DNA of 64,000 nt from Rhizorhabdus phycosphaerae (GCF_011044255.1 NZ_CP049107.1:3097001-3161000), one strand, 5' to 3'; counted from the first letter of the stretch, positions 51,475-61,260 are shown. Made by a program: numbers and translations. The notes: generated by a model from the sequence alone, not told the origin.

Positions 51475-51513
51475 GGGGCGCGGAGGCATCGGCTTCCGCG
51501 CCCCTTTCCTTTT
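51475..51513 (+). terminator. Rho-independent terminator of rpsA
   Basis: GGGGCGCGGA (51475-51484) pairs perfectly with TCCGCGCCCC (51495-51504) around a 10-base loop, followed directly by TTTCCTTTT. This is a textbook intrinsic terminator 40 bp after rpsA. Confidence 0.88.
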
Positions 51514-51565
51514 GGGCCGGGCGCATGCGCTTGACGGTGGCGTCGCCCCGAAGCAGGCAGGGCGC

Positions 51566-52093
51566 ATGACCATCGCCATCCGTCCCGCCGTGCCCGCCGA
51601 TGCCGAGCCGCTCGCCCGGCTGAAGCTCGTCACCTTCCGGCAAACCTTCCTCGACGAGGGTTTCGCTATTCCCTATCCTCCCGCCGACCTCGCGATCTTC
51701 GAGGCCGAGGCCTATTCGGCCCATGCGGTCCGCGCCGAGCTCGCCGACGGCGAGCGTCGGACCTGGGTCGCGGAGCGCGGCGCCGAATTGCTGGGCTATG
51801 CGCAGGTGGGGCCCTGCAAGCTCCCTCATGCCGAGGTCGCGCCGGGTGATGGTGAGCTCTATCAGCTCTATGTGCTGCGCGAGGCGCAGGGGCTTCGTCT
51901 CGGCGCCGGCCTGCTCGCGGCTGCGCTCGACCATCTCGCGACGGCCCGTCCCGGACCGATATGGCTCGGGGTCTGGTCAGGCAACGACAAGGCGCAGGCC
52001 GTCTACGCTGCGCGCGGTTTCGAGAAAGTGGGCGACTACCGCTTCAAGGTCGGCAGCTGGTACGACGAGGAGTATATCATGCGCCGCCGCTGA
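51566..52093 (+). CDS. GNAT-family N-acetyltransferase
   Basis: The 175-residue protein (ATG 51566) has the GNAT fold: an N-terminal IAIRPAVPADAEPLARL segment, GELYQLYVLREAQGLRLGAG near residues 95-114 with the acetyl-CoA pyrophosphate loop (Q/R-x2-G-x-G/A), and WSGNDKAQAVYAARGFEKVG near 137-156. It transfers an acetyl group from acetyl-CoA to an amine; the substrate is unknown. It stands alone after the rpsA terminator. Confidence 0.85.
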   Translation: MTIAIRPAVPADAEPLARLKLVTFRQTFLDEGFAIPYPPADLAIFEAEAYSAHAVRAELADGERRTWVAERGAELLGYAQVGPCKLPHAEVAPGDGELYQLYVLREAQGLRLGAGLLAAALDHLATARPGPIWLGVWSGNDKAQAVYAARGFEKVGDYRFKVGSWYDEEYIMRRR

Positions 52094-52119
52094 GGCGGGC
52101 AGATGTTGGGCGTCGTACC

Positions 52120-53385
52120 TTACTCGGCGGCGAGCTGCGCGGTTCCGCCCAGATAGGAGCCGATATCGACGATCTTCGAGGCCTCGACGAGCCGCGCGAT
52201 CGAGCCCTCGACGAGCATCTCGATCCCCTCGTCGCTGGCGAAGCCGCCATAGACCAGGCAGCGGGCCTGGAGGACGCGCGAGAAGGCATCCCAGATCCGC
52301 GGATTGGGCGGGGTCGGATCGCTCCAGAAGCTGTCGAGCGGCCCCTGGAAGGTGATGCCGGGGATATTGTATACGGCTTGGCCCAGCGTGATCACGGGAA
52401 TGCCCGACGCCAGAGCCAGCGTGCCGGTGGTGCTGTTGACCGTGACGACGCCCAGCGAATTTTCGACGATGTCGTCGATCCGACCGCCCTTGGTGAACAG
52501 CACGCGATGCTCGACGTTCAACCGCCGCGCCTCGCGCCGGATGAAGCGGCGCCAGCTGAACAGGCTGCTGTCGAGCGGATGCTCCTTGACGAGCAGATAG
52601 GTGTCGTCGGGTGCGGATCGGGCGAAGCTCTCGATCACATAGGATGCCCCGGCCTGCATTGTGCCGAACAGCGAATGGACGCGGATCTGGTGATCCGACG
52701 AAAGCTGCAGCGGCAGCGCGAAATAGCGTTTGCCTTCGAGCTGCGCGAGGACGTTTTCGGCGCGGCCCTCCTGAAGCTTGCGCAGCGCGAACTGCTTGAG
52801 CCAGCCGAGCGCTTCGGTCACCGCGGAGCGGTCGCGGTGCGACTTATAGTGCGGGAAGCGCCAGCGCCCCAGCGAGGTGCGGGCATAATAGCTCGTCGCC
52901 TCCTGTGCGCGGCGGCGGAAGCGCGATGGAACGGTCGGGCGCTTGGCGAGCGGTGGCAGCGTGCGCGCCGCCTTCAGATACCAGTTCGGGTCGCGCGGCA
53001 GCGAGGAATGACCATTGACGCCATCGAGCTCGAGCGTCGCCCAGTCGGGACGGATATAGCCCTCCTCGAAGACGTGCACGCGCACGCCGCGCAGCCGCGC
53101 CATGCCGCGCGCCGCATTATGGAGCGGGCGGCAGTCGCCGAACAGGATCAGGTCGGTGATCCGGTGATGGACGAGATAATCGTCGACGAAGCTCGGCCAG
53201 CGCTCGGCGGTGCCGCGATAGTCGATCGCGGGCCCCGACCAGGAGGCGACGTCGCCGGCATTCAGGTTGATCCGGTGTACGGCATGACCATGCTGGCGCA
53301 ACGACGCGCCGAGCCGGTCGAAAAAGGGCCCGGGCGGACCCTGCAGGAACAGGAAGCGCTGCTTGGCGATGTCGTGCAGCTTCAC
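52120..53385 (-). CDS. kpsS: Capsule polysaccharide biosynthesis protein, KpsS-like
   Basis: The 421-residue protein begins RFLFLQGPPGPFFDRLGASL near residue 10 and has INLNAGDVASW near 39, VHVFEEGYIRPDW near 103 and VTVNSTTGTLALASGIPVIT near 315-334, all hallmarks of KpsS/LipB. KpsS adds the first beta-Kdo residue to lyso-phosphatidylglycerol, starting the poly-Kdo linker that anchors group 2 capsules. It overlaps the KpsC-like gene by 4 bases. A capsule or related surface polysaccharide is therefore expected, with transport genes elsewhere. Confidence 0.85.
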   Translation of the reverse strand: MKLHDIAKQRFLFLQGPPGPFFDRLGASLRQHGHAVHRINLNAGDVASWSGPAIDYRGTAERWPSFVDDYLVHHRITDLILFGDCRPLHNAARGMARLRGVRVHVFEEGYIRPDWATLELDGVNGHSSLPRDPNWYLKAARTLPPLAKRPTVPSRFRRRAQEATSYYARTSLGRWRFPHYKSHRDRSAVTEALGWLKQFALRKLQEGRAENVLAQLEGKRYFALPLQLSSDHQIRVHSLFGTMQAGASYVIESFARSAPDDTYLLVKEHPLDSSLFSWRRFIRREARRLNVEHRVLFTKGGRIDDIVENSLGVVTVNSTTGTLALASGIPVITLGQAVYNIPGITFQGPLDSFWSDPTPPNPRIWDAFSRVLQARCLVYGGFASDEGIEMLVEGSIARLVEASKIVDIGSYLGGTAQLAAE

Positions 53386-54920
53386 GCGCGCCCTCCGGCT
53401 ACCGAAAGGCCCCGGCGCAGACGGCCTTGCAGGCGGCGCAGGCGGGTAAGGAGGGTCTCGCGGGGTTCGGGCTCTGCTGCCAGGCGCTCCACAAGGATTT
53501 CCGGAGGGCAGGGGAGCTTCGTTACCGGGTCGAGATAGCGCGGGTAAAGAATCAAAGTTGCCGCCACAAGCTGCGCCTTCGTTACGTTGTGGCCCCGTCT
53601 CCGCTCAATGGGCGGCCCGAGGTCCCTCGTCAATCCCCATCCTGCATAGAAGGGCTGGCCGTGGGTCACAACGTCGCAGCCTCGGATCAGTGCCTCGAAA
53701 CCGGCGAGAGACGTAAGGACATGGACCGCGTCGACCGCGTCGAGCATCGAGGCCATCGGCACGTCGCGGATCACCTGATCGACATGCTGCAGGGCGAGCT
53801 GGTCGGGAATCGCGCCACGCCGATGTCCGGCGTCGACATCGGGATGGGGCTTGAAGACCAGCCAGGCGTCGGGCTCCGCCGCCCGGGCGCGGCGGATCAA
53901 GTCGAGATTCCCCTGCACGCCGGCGCCGCCCAGGCGCACCGACAGATCGTCCTCGACCTGCCCGGTCACCAGAACGATGCGCCGATCCTTGACCGGACGC
54001 TCCCAGGGGTCGCCGCCGCTCGCATATTTGCTGATGCCTGCCTCGACGAGCGACCGCATCAACCGCTCGGCCCGCGCGATGAGCGCCGGGTCGGCGGGCG
54101 TGGCGATCATCTCTTCCAGGTCCGAGGGACGGTTGGGATCGAGATGCAGGCCGGCACGGTCGAGGATGATCGAGTGCGGAGGGTGGCAGTCGCTCCCGAG
54201 CCCTGCGGAGCGCAGGAAGCCGTCCTCGACCGGGTGCACCTCGATTCCATGCGCGGCGGCTTCGTCGTCGAGCCCCCGCGGCGCCTTCGAGGGCCAGACG
54301 GCTATTTCGCCGCCCCGCTTCGCGGCTGCGGCCACGGCATCCGCTGCGCTTGCCGCGAAGACGAGACTGTCGCCAGGCCAGAGCATCGCCTCGACCTCGC
54401 GCCGTTTCCATCGGGCGATTCCGGCGGCCGCAGCGAGGCCCCGATTGCGGTCGATCGCATGCCGCCAGAAGGCGAGCTGGTCGATCGCTGCCTCGATCGC
54501 CACCGGTCGCCCCAAATAGGGGTCGCGATACTCCACCCCATCGATCAGCCAACGCACGATGGCGCGTTCGGCCGGGTCCGGATCGCCATCCTCGGCTATG
54601 TCGGCGAACGGCCCCGGAGCGGTCCACGAAACGGGTGCCCCGGCGATCAGGGCGAGTAAGGCGCGCTCGTCGTCCCCTGGGAGTCGCAGGGTCTCGCCAC
54701 GCGCGATCGGATTCCAGACATTGGCGTCGCCCGCAGCCCAGAATGGGCCACCGACGCGTTCCGCCACGATCCGCGCCCCGATGAGGCGCGCCCGCTCGCG
54801 CAGCTGCGGGGACAGCCCGTCGCGCAACGGCGAGAGCGGGCGGCACCGGCTCACCGCCGCGATGGCGGGCGAGGTCCCGGGGAAAGGAGGGGATCTGAGG
54901 ATCGGCAGCGAGAGGCTCAT
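53382..54920 (-). CDS. kpsC: Capsule polysaccharide biosynthesis protein, KpsC-like
   Basis: The 512-residue protein has one complete KpsC-type module (about residues 180-500). VHPVEDGFLRSAGLGSDCHP near 228-247, TGQVEDDLSVRLGG near 319, VFKPHPDVDAGHRRG near 354, and HVLTSLAGFEALIRG near 395 followed by PFYAGWGLT are characteristic. The region before about 170 looks like the end of a first module (RDPYLGRPVAIEAAIDQLAF near 132). Canonical KpsC has two full modules and about 670 residues, so this is short. It extends the poly-Kdo linker begun by KpsS. It is upstream of and coupled to kpsS. Confidence 0.8.
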   Translation of the reverse strand: MSLSLPILRSPPFPGTSPAIAAVSRCRPLSPLRDGLSPQLRERARLIGARIVAERVGGPFWAAGDANVWNPIARGETLRLPGDDERALLALIAGAPVSWTAPGPFADIAEDGDPDPAERAIVRWLIDGVEYRDPYLGRPVAIEAAIDQLAFWRHAIDRNRGLAAAAGIARWKRREVEAMLWPGDSLVFAASAADAVAAAAKRGGEIAVWPSKAPRGLDDEAAAHGIEVHPVEDGFLRSAGLGSDCHPPHSIILDRAGLHLDPNRPSDLEEMIATPADPALIARAERLMRSLVEAGISKYASGGDPWERPVKDRRIVLVTGQVEDDLSVRLGGAGVQGNLDLIRRARAAEPDAWLVFKPHPDVDAGHRRGAIPDQLALQHVDQVIRDVPMASMLDAVDAVHVLTSLAGFEALIRGCDVVTHGQPFYAGWGLTRDLGPPIERRRGHNVTKAQLVAATLILYPRYLDPVTKLPCPPEILVERLAAEPEPRETLLTRLRRLQGRLRRGLSVAGGRA

Positions 54921-55079
54921 CTCACCGGACCGAAAGAGGCGTGGTCACGCATTGCGGGAAAATACGCTCCCCGGGCTGGCACGCAAGCATCGACAGGCCC
55001 GGACATGCGGAGCAGGAAGTCGTTTCGTCCGTTAATCGGCAGCGCTGGTCGCGCCGCCCCACCTCGATAAGGGGCGACC

Positions 55080-55661
55080 TCAGAAAGGTACGTCGTCGTC
55101 GAGGTCGCCCACGTCGAACGGATCCGACTTGCGACCGCCACCGGCCGCTGCGCCACCGCCGCGACTGCCACCGCCGAAGCCACCGGCTCCGCCACCGCCG
55201 CCGCCAAAGGCTGCGCCGCCGCCATAGCCGTCATCATCGCCCCAGCCGCCGCCGGCCGCTGCGCCGCCGCTCGTGCCTCCACCCATGCCGCCACCCATGC
55301 CGCCGCCATCGGGGCGATCGAGCAGGACCATCACGGCGTTGAAGCCCTGAAGCACGACCTCGGTCGAATAGCGCTCCTGGCCCTGCTGATCGGTCCACTT
55401 GCGGGTCTGGAGCTGGCCCTCGAGATAGACCTTGCTGCCCTTGCGCAGATAGCGCTCGGCGACACCGGCGAGCGCTTCGTTGAAAATCGCCACCGAATGC
55501 CACTCGGTCTTGTCGCGGCGTTCGCCGGTGCTGCGATCCTTCCACTGCTCCGACGTGGCGATGCGCAGGTTCACCACTTTGCCACCATTGGCAAAAGAGC
55601 GGCTTTCCGGGTCGCGACCCAGATTGCCGACGAGGATCACCTTGTTAACGCTGCCTGCCAC
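55080..55661 (-). CDS. ssb: Single-stranded DNA-binding protein
   Basis: The 193-residue protein has an OB-fold ([18 protein letters not shown] near residues 3-20, [20 protein letters not shown] near 52-71, [15 protein letters not shown]), a Gly/Ala-rich linker from about 115 to 180 and the acidic tip DDDVPF that binds partner proteins. It protects ssDNA during replication and repair. It follows feoB by 10 bp on the same strand, which is probably accidental rather than functional, and 159 bp of promoter-free-looking sequence follow it. Confidence 0.96.
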   Translation of the reverse strand: MAGSVNKVILVGNLGRDPESRSFANGGKVVNLRIATSEQWKDRSTGERRDKTEWHSVAIFNEALAGVAERYLRKGSKVYLEGQLQTRKWTDQQGQERYSTEVVLQGFNAVMVLLDRPDGGGMGGGMGGGTSGGAAAGGGWGDDDGYGGGAAFGGGGGGAGGFGGGSRGGGAAAGGGRKSDPFDVGDLDDDVPF

Positions 55662-55671
55662 GCGGGCCTCC

Positions 55672-57534
55672 CTACAAACCTAAAGCTAGAGCGCTCCAGT
55701 AGGTAGCGCCTGCCGCGATGTAAGCCAGCCCGAACAAATAGGCCAGCATGAACCCGGTCCATTTCCAGCTGTTGGTCTCGCGCCGGACGACGGCGATCGT
55801 CGACACGCATTGCGGTGCGAACACGAACCAGGCGAGAAAGGCCAGCGCGGTGGGGAGAGACCAGCGGCCCTGCAGGCGCTCGACCAGCGATTTCTCCTGG
55901 ACCGCTTCATCCTCGGCGTCGACGGCATAGACGGTGGCGAGCGCCGACACCGCGACTTCGCGCGCCGCCATCGCGGGGATCAGCGCCAGCGCCATGTCCC
56001 GGTTGAAGCCGACCGGGGCGAAGACCGGTTCGAGCGCGCCGGCGATCCGGCCGGCCACCGAATAGTCGATCGCAGGCTGCGCATAATCGGCCGGGGCCTT
56101 GGGGTAGGAGACGAGCAGCCACAGCACGGCGGTCGTGGCGGCGATGATCGTGCCGGCGCGGCGCAGGAAGATGATCGCGCGCTGCCAGAGGCCGAGCAGA
56201 ACGTCGCGCAGGATCGGCATCTGGTAGCGCGGCATCTCCATCAGGAACCCTGGGGCCGGGCCCTTGGTGACGGTGCGACGAAGGATGAAAGCCGCCAGCA
56301 TCGCGCCCGCGATACCCGCGACATAGAGGCAGAAGAGGACGAGTCCCTGAAGCCCGACGCCGGGGCCGACGGTTCGCTCCGGGATGAACGCCGCGATGAT
56401 CACCGCATAGACCGGGAGGCGCGCCGAGCAGGTCATCAGGGGCGCGATCAGGATCGTCGTCAGCCGGTCCTTCGGGTCGTCGATGGTCCGCGTCGCCATG
56501 ATGCCGGGGATGGCGCAGGCGAAGGAGGAGAGGAGGGGAATGAAGGCGCGGCCCGACAGGCCGACGCGCGCCATCAGCTGGTCCATGATGAAGGCCGCGC
56601 GAACCATGTAGCCCGACGCTTCGAGCAACAGGATGAAGAGGAACAGGATCAGGATCTGCGGCAGGAAGACGATCACCGCGCCGACGCCGGCGATCAGTCC
56701 TTCGACGATCAGCGAGCGGACGAAACCGTCCGCCATTCGATCGGTCACCAGCCCCTGGAGCGCCACGAAGCCGCCATCGATCGCATCGGCTGGCGCCGCA
56801 GACCAGGCGAAGACCGCCTGGAACATCACGAACAGGATGGTGGCGAGCAGGACGGGTCCGATGACCGGATGCAGCGCCACGGCATCGGCACGGTGCGTCC
56901 AGCGCAGCCGGAAATTCTCTTCGGTGGTCGCGGCGGCGGCAATCGCTCTTGCGCGCCGCTGCAGCACGACCAGCGCGTCATGATCGCCTGCCGGGGCGGC
57001 AACGGGGCGCGTGGCCTGCGTCGTGGTGAGCGAGCCGAGTGCTGCCTTGAGTTCCGCGATCCCCTTCCGGCGGACCGCGACGGTCGGAATCACCGGAACA
57101 CCGAGCTCGGCCGAGAGGCGGTCCGCGTCGATACGCAGCCCGTCCCGCTCGGCCATATCGATCATGTTGAGCGCGACCACCGTCGGCAGGCCGAGGTCGA
57201 TCAGCTGCAGGGCGAAGCGGAGATGGTTGTCGAGGTTGGTGGCATCGATCACCACCAGCAGCGCGGACGGCAGGCGCTCGCCCGGCTGCTTGCCCAGCAG
57301 CACGTCATGGGTGACGGCCTCGTCAGGGCTCGACGGCGTCAGGCTATATGTACCGGGCAGGTCGAGCAGCTCGAGCGGGCGTCCGTCGTCGAGCGCCATG
57401 CGTCCCGACTTTCGTTCGACGGTCACGCCGGGATAGTTGCCGACTTTCTGGCGGGCACCGGTCAGCGCATTGAACAGGGCGCTCTTTCCGGCATTCGGAT
57501 TGCCGGCCAGCGCGATCAGCGGTGTGGGTGTCAT
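55672..57534 (-). CDS. feoB: Ferrous iron transporter B
   Basis: The 620-residue protein has the N-terminal G domain ([20 protein letters not shown] near residues 8-27, [15 protein letters not shown] near 58, NMIDMAE near 121) and a GDI-like helical linker. About eleven membrane segments from residue 220 onward carry two Gate regions ([17 protein letters not shown] near 333-349). It imports Fe2+ across the inner membrane. It overlaps feoA by 4 bases and lies under the Fur box at 57800. At 620 residues it is shorter than the E. coli protein, which is common in this group. Confidence 0.95.
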   Translation of the reverse strand: MTPTPLIALAGNPNAGKSALFNALTGARQKVGNYPGVTVERKSGRMALDDGRPLELLDLPGTYSLTPSSPDEAVTHDVLLGKQPGERLPSALLVVIDATNLDNHLRFALQLIDLGLPTVVALNMIDMAERDGLRIDADRLSAELGVPVIPTVAVRRKGIAELKAALGSLTTTQATRPVAAPAGDHDALVVLQRRARAIAAAATTEENFRLRWTHRADAVALHPVIGPVLLATILFVMFQAVFAWSAAPADAIDGGFVALQGLVTDRMADGFVRSLIVEGLIAGVGAVIVFLPQILILFLFILLLEASGYMVRAAFIMDQLMARVGLSGRAFIPLLSSFACAIPGIMATRTIDDPKDRLTTILIAPLMTCSARLPVYAVIIAAFIPERTVGPGVGLQGLVLFCLYVAGIAGAMLAAFILRRTVTKGPAPGFLMEMPRYQMPILRDVLLGLWQRAIIFLRRAGTIIAATTAVLWLLVSYPKAPADYAQPAIDYSVAGRIAGALEPVFAPVGFNRDMALALIPAMAAREVAVSALATVYAVDAEDEAVQEKSLVERLQGRWSLPTALAFLAWFVFAPQCVSTIAVVRRETNSWKWTGFMLAYLFGLAYIAAGATYWSALALGL

Positions 57535-57797
57535 CGGACGGTTCGCGCTCCGACGAGGATCGTCGACGCCTGGATGCTGCGTAAGGCGACGGTCATGCGT
57601 CCGATGCGGCAGGCGATCGGGTCGGCGCCGAAGGGGCCCTTATGGAGCTTCTCGACCACAACGCCCTCGTCCACGCCAAGCTCGCGCAGGCGACGGGCAT
57701 CGCGCTCGTCCAGCTGGTCCCAGCGAACCCCGACGATCGTGCCACCGGTTCCGAGCGGCAGCCTGTCGAGGGTCATCGTCTCTGCATCCACATCCAT
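57531..57797 (-). CDS. feoA: Ferrous iron transport protein A
   Basis: With ATG 57797 the protein has 88 residues and the SH3-like FeoA fold: TLDRLPLGTGGTIVGV near residue 8, RRLRELGVDEGVVVEKL near 34, and GDPI-like ADPIACRIGRMTVALR near 57. It is a cytoplasmic partner of FeoB. TTG 57815 or ATG 57776 are alternative starts. The Fur box just upstream supports the 57797 or 57776 start because it would otherwise lie inside the coding region. Confidence 0.9.
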   Translation of the reverse strand: MDVDAETMTLDRLPLGTGGTIVGVRWDQLDERDARRLRELGVDEGVVVEKLHKGPFGADPIACRIGRMTVALRSIQASTILVGARTVR

Positions 57798-57799
57798 GA

Positions 57800-57818
57800 T
57801 GCGAGTGATTATCAATAA
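57800..57818. promoter_or_regulatory. Putative Fur box upstream of feoA
   Basis: The 19 bases TGCGAGTGATTATCAATAA match the classic Fur site (GATAATGATAATCATTATC family) and 16 of 19 positions of the site before the ECF sigma gene at 24133-24151. It ends 3 bp before feoA ATG 57797, so bound Fur-Fe2+ would block transcription or initiation. Confidence 0.72.
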
Positions 57819-57858
57819 GGGGGCGACTTTGCCATCCCCTATCGGAAATTAAGCGGCC

Positions 57859-58524
57859 CTATCCCGCCTGGAGCCGATAGCGCAGGCGGCCGAGGAAGCG
57901 GACCGGGCTGAAATGGCGATCGGGCTCGGGCTTCAGCCTGGCCTTGAACTTCTCGAACCGCATGACGTCGTCGATCCGGCGATCGAGGAAAGCGCGCGTA
58001 TCGGCGAAGTCCTCGCTGTCGTCATCCATCCAGGCGGTCAGCACCGATGTGTAGAGCGCGGCGAGCGTCGTCCGCTTGCTATACCAGGCGATATCGACGC
58101 TGGTGTCGCCGATTGCGCGCCACATCGAATCGGCCGCGCGCCAGGCCAGCTTGACTGCCCGTGCGGCATGGCCCGGCCGGGCAAGCTGCGTGATCGCGCG
58201 CCGAAGCGCATCGGGCTGCCGCGTCGCCTCGTCGAGCCGGACCAGCAGGGCGGTCCGGATCCGCTCGCGAATCTTCATCGTGCCGAGATCGAGCGACTGG
58301 AGCTGTTCGATCATCGCCGCGTCGATGGTCGCAAACCAGGCATCGATCATGTCGATCGCGCCGCCGGGAAAGCAGAGCGCGGCGCGGTCGGCTGGGACCT
58401 CGAGTTCGTCGGCGGCAGCGGTCAGCGCAGCTTTGCTCCAGCCGTCGAAGACGGCATGGGTGGGCAGGCGCTCGGCCAGGGCCAGCCGGAGCTCGTCTAG
58501 GGTCATGTCGGCGGGGGCTATCAT
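57859..58524 (-). CDS. COQ9-family protein
   Basis: The 221-residue protein has an N-terminal TetR-like helical start (MTLDELRLALAERLPTHAVF) followed by the family-typical AALCFPGGAIDMIDAWFATI near residue 48-67 and a C-terminal membrane-lipid-binding helical half (DIAWYSKRTTLAALYTSVLT near 143-162). COQ9 binds lipid and supports COQ7 in ubiquinone biosynthesis. It is coupled to the DMT transporter downstream gene order (4-bp overlap with its 3' end), but functional linkage is doubtful. Confidence 0.85.
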   Translation of the reverse strand: MIAPADMTLDELRLALAERLPTHAVFDGWSKAALTAAADELEVPADRAALCFPGGAIDMIDAWFATIDAAMIEQLQSLDLGTMKIRERIRTALLVRLDEATRQPDALRRAITQLARPGHAARAVKLAWRAADSMWRAIGDTSVDIAWYSKRTTLAALYTSVLTAWMDDDSEDFADTRAFLDRRIDDVMRFEKFKARLKPEPDRHFSPVRFLGRLRYRLQAG

Positions 58525-59432
58525 GCGCTTTCCTTTACCGTTTGGGGCGCCCGCTGGCCAGTCCCACCGGCCCGGACGAGCACCAGGGCCGCGCAGATGG
58601 CGAGGCCGCCGGCAAGATCGAGAATGCCCAACATCTCACCATAGCGCACGCTGCCGATAAGGGCAGCGATGAAGGGCTGGATAAGCAGGCCGATCCCGAT
58701 CACCAGCGGCGGGAGATGGCCGATCGCATAGACCATCAGCCCCTGTCCGACGACCTGGCTGCCGATCGCCAGCAGCAGCAGCGGCGTCCAGTCGCGGGGA
58801 AGGATCGGGCCACCGTCGATCCAGGCAAAGAGCAGGAGCGGCAGCACGCCGGCCACGGTGGAGATCAGCAGCACCGGCATCGGCTGCAGCATGCCCCGTG
58901 CCCTCGAGAGCGCGATGATGTAGCCGGTGTAGAAAATACCCGCGAGAATGCAGAGCAGGTCGCCCGTCAGATAACGGCTGTCCAGCTGGTAGGAGCGGCC
59001 AAGCAGCAGCGCGGTTCCGATCACCGCGAGCAGCAGCGCCAGTGCCTGCACCCGGTCGGGCAGCGATCTCGCGGCGATCAGCGCGACGGCGGGCAGCAGA
59101 AAGCTAGCGAGATTGCCGAACAGCGTCGCATTGGCGAGCTTGGTGTGGTGGATTCCGACGTGCCAGGCGCCGAGGTCGGCCGCGAAGAACAGGCCCCCGA
59201 TCGCGATCGTCCCGATCATGCCCAAGGACAGGCGCGGTATCGGCTGGCGAGCCAGCCGCGTCATCGCGAAGAGCAGGGGGCAAGCGAGTGCGAGACGCCA
59301 GAAGGCCGATGCGATCGACGAGGTGTCGGCGAGGCGAACGAGCCAGGGGCCGAAGGCGAGCGCGATATTGGCGATCACCATCGCGGCATAGGCTCGGGCG
59401 ACGGGGGCTGGGGCGTGCGATGCGCTGCTCAT
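58521..59432 (-). CDS. EamA/DMT-family transporter
   Basis: The 303-residue product (ATG 59432) has ten membrane segments in two EamA repeats, with LANATLFGNLASFLLPAVAL near residue 97 and QVVGQGLMVYAIGHLPPLVI near residue 222 as the paired conserved stretches. These proteins export metabolites or amino acids. A start at 59474 would add an atypical N-terminus. Its stop overlaps the COQ9-like gene by 4 bases. Confidence 0.85.
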   Translation of the reverse strand: MSSASHAPAPVARAYAAMVIANIALAFGPWLVRLADTSSIASAFWRLALACPLLFAMTRLARQPIPRLSLGMIGTIAIGGLFFAADLGAWHVGIHHTKLANATLFGNLASFLLPAVALIAARSLPDRVQALALLLAVIGTALLLGRSYQLDSRYLTGDLLCILAGIFYTGYIIALSRARGMLQPMPVLLISTVAGVLPLLLFAWIDGGPILPRDWTPLLLLAIGSQVVGQGLMVYAIGHLPPLVIGIGLLIQPFIAALIGSVRYGEMLGILDLAGGLAICAALVLVRAGGTGQRAPQTVKESA

Positions 59433-59519
59433 CGACCAGCCATCGCTTTCCGGAGCACGGAGGGCAAGACCCAATCACCGGCACGCCGATGCGGCGGCCG
59501 GCGATCGGTCTCGATCAGG

Positions 59520-59942
59520 TCAGGCGCCGAATTTCTCGCGCAATTCGAGCATACGCAGAGCGGCCTTCGCTGCCTCGCCACCCTTGTCCTTTTCCGACCG
59601 CTGCGCACGCGCCAGGGCCTGGGCTTCGTTCTCGACGGTGATGATGCCGTTGCCGATCGCGATACCATCCATCGACAGCGCCATCAGGCCGCGTGCGCTC
59701 TCGTTCGAAACCACCTCGAAATGATAGGTTTCTCCGCGGATCACGACGCCGATGGCGACGAAGCCGTCATAGCGGCCGCTTTCCGCCGCCATGGCGATCG
59801 CGCCGGGGATTTCGAGCGCGCCCGGGACGGTGATCGTTTCGTGGCGATGACCCGCCTCCTCGATCGCGGTGCGCGCGCCGTCGAGGAGCATGTCGTTCAG
59901 ATGATCGTAGAAGCGTGCTTCGACGATGAGAATCTTGGCCAT
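59520..59942 (-). CDS. ribH: 6,7-dimethyl-8-ribityllumazine synthase
   Basis: The 140-residue enzyme has [20 protein letters not shown] near residue 4-23, [20 protein letters not shown] near 40-59, [20 protein letters not shown] near 66-85 with the catalytic His, and [20 protein letters not shown] near 88-107. It condenses 5-amino-6-ribitylamino-uracil with dihydroxybutanone phosphate to lumazine. It lies 13 bp downstream of the RibB gene as the last of the riboflavin cluster. Confidence 0.95.
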   Translation of the reverse strand: MAKILIVEARFYDHLNDMLLDGARTAIEEAGHRHETITVPGALEIPGAIAMAAESGRYDGFVAIGVVIRGETYHFEVVSNESARGLMALSMDGIAIGNGIITVENEAQALARAQRSEKDKGGEAAKAALRMLELREKFGA

Positions 59943-59955
59943 GGTGGTGCTCCTG

Positions 59956-61227
59956 TCAGGCGGCGGGAATGGGCCGCTCGCCTACGATCGACAGACCATA
60001 GCCGTCCAGCGCAATCAGCGTGTGGTGCGAATTGGTGAGGAGGACCATGTCCTGCACCCCGAGTTCGGTCAGGATCTGCGCGCCAACGCCATAGTCGCGC
60101 AGCTCGTCCATTGCCGAGCTGTCGCCGGTTTCGCGCGCCTCGACCGCACGGGTCATCCAGCCGCTCATCGGGCGGTTGAGGATGACGATGACGCCGGCGC
60201 CTTCCTCCGCGATCATCTGCATCGAGCGTTCGATCAGGTCGCTGCGCGGGCTCTTCTCGCCATAGATGTCGGCGAAGGGGTTGAGCAGGTGCATGCGCAC
60301 CAGGGTTGGCTTGTCGGGATCGATATGGCCCATGACCAGCGCGGTCTGCTCGGTGCCGGTCGCCTTGTTGTAGAAGGTGGTCAGCTTCCATTCGCCGCCC
60401 CAGCGGCTCGTGAAGCGCGTCTCGGTCCGCTTCTCGACCAGATGGTCATGCTTGCGGCGATAGGCGATCAGGTCGCGGATCGTACCGATCTTGAGCTTGT
60501 GGGTGCGGGCGAACTCGACCAGCGAATCCATGCGCGCCATGGTGCCGTCGTCGTTCATGATCTCGCAGATCACGCCCGAGGGATTCAGGCCGGCGAGGCG
60601 GGCGACGTCGACCGCCGCCTCCGTATGGCCCGCGCGGATCAGCACGCCGCCGGGCTTGGCGACCAGCGGGAAGACATGGCCGGGCGTGACGATATGCTCG
60701 GGTCCCTTGGACGCGTCGATCGCGACGGCGACGGTGCGCGCGCGGTCGGCGGCGGAAATGCCGGTGGTGACGCCCTCGCGTGCCTCGATGGATACGGTGA
60801 AGGCGGTTTCGTGGCGGGTGCCGTTGTTGCGGCTCATCAGCGGCAGGCCAAGCTGGTCGACCCGCTCCTTGGTCATCGACAGGCAGATGAGCCCGCGGCC
60901 ATATTTGGCCATGAAGTTGATCGCGTCGGGGGTCGCCATCTGGGCGGGGATGATCAGGTCGCCTTCATTTTCCCGGTCCTCGTCGTCGACCAGGATGAAC
61001 ATGCGGCCGTTGCGCGCCTCGTCGATGATTTCCTCGATCGGCGACAGGCCCGAATAGGACAGATAGCGTTCGAGCTTCTTGAGCGTGTCCGCCGTCGGGT
61101 TCCAGTCGGGGTCGTCGAGCGACCGCAAAGAGTTGGGGTGGAGGCCGGCGGCGCGGGCAAGGCCGGACCGGGAAACGCCGCGTTCGGACACGGCGTGGCG
61201 GATGCGATCGATAAGGTCGGTGCTCAT
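59956..61227 (-). CDS. ribB: HTH-RibB fusion with degenerate RibA-like C-terminus
   Basis: The 423-residue protein has three parts. Residues 4-55 form an XRE-like helix-turn-helix ([12 protein letters not shown] at the recognition region). Residues 60-265 are 3,4-dihydroxy-2-butanone-4-phosphate synthase with [12 protein letters not shown] near 81, GHVFPL and [17 protein letters not shown] near 196-212. Residues 270-423 have the GTP cyclohydrolase II fold but contain no Cys, so the three zinc-binding Cys of RibA are missing. It should make DHBP, but another protein must supply GCH II. A palindromic candidate operator lies upstream. Confidence 0.88.
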   Translation of the reverse strand: MSTDLIDRIRHAVSERGVSRSGLARAAGLHPNSLRSLDDPDWNPTADTLKKLERYLSYSGLSPIEEIIDEARNGRMFILVDDEDRENEGDLIIPAQMATPDAINFMAKYGRGLICLSMTKERVDQLGLPLMSRNNGTRHETAFTVSIEAREGVTTGISAADRARTVAVAIDASKGPEHIVTPGHVFPLVAKPGGVLIRAGHTEAAVDVARLAGLNPSGVICEIMNDDGTMARMDSLVEFARTHKLKIGTIRDLIAYRRKHDHLVEKRTETRFTSRWGGEWKLTTFYNKATGTEQTALVMGHIDPDKPTLVRMHLLNPFADIYGEKSPRSDLIERSMQMIAEEGAGVIVILNRPMSGWMTRAVEARETGDSSAMDELRDYGVGAQILTELGVQDMVLLTNSHHTLIALDGYGLSIVGERPIPAA

Positions 61228-61238
61228 ACTTGGTCGAT

Positions 61239-61256
61239 ATCACATCGAGATGACAC
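61239..61256. promoter_or_regulatory. Second, imperfect ATCACAT site before ribB
   Basis: ATCACATCGAGATGACAC matches 12 of 18 positions of the core of the perfect palindrome, with its start 30 bp away, about three helical turns. It is 12 bp before the ribB start codon, where a repressor would block transcription. It supports a paired operator. Confidence 0.4.
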
Positions 61257-61260
61257 CGCA

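Noticed and set aside
55810-57852. 680-aa plus-strand frame opposite feoB/feoA
   Set aside because: Antisense to a textbook feoAB pair; no domain in the frame.
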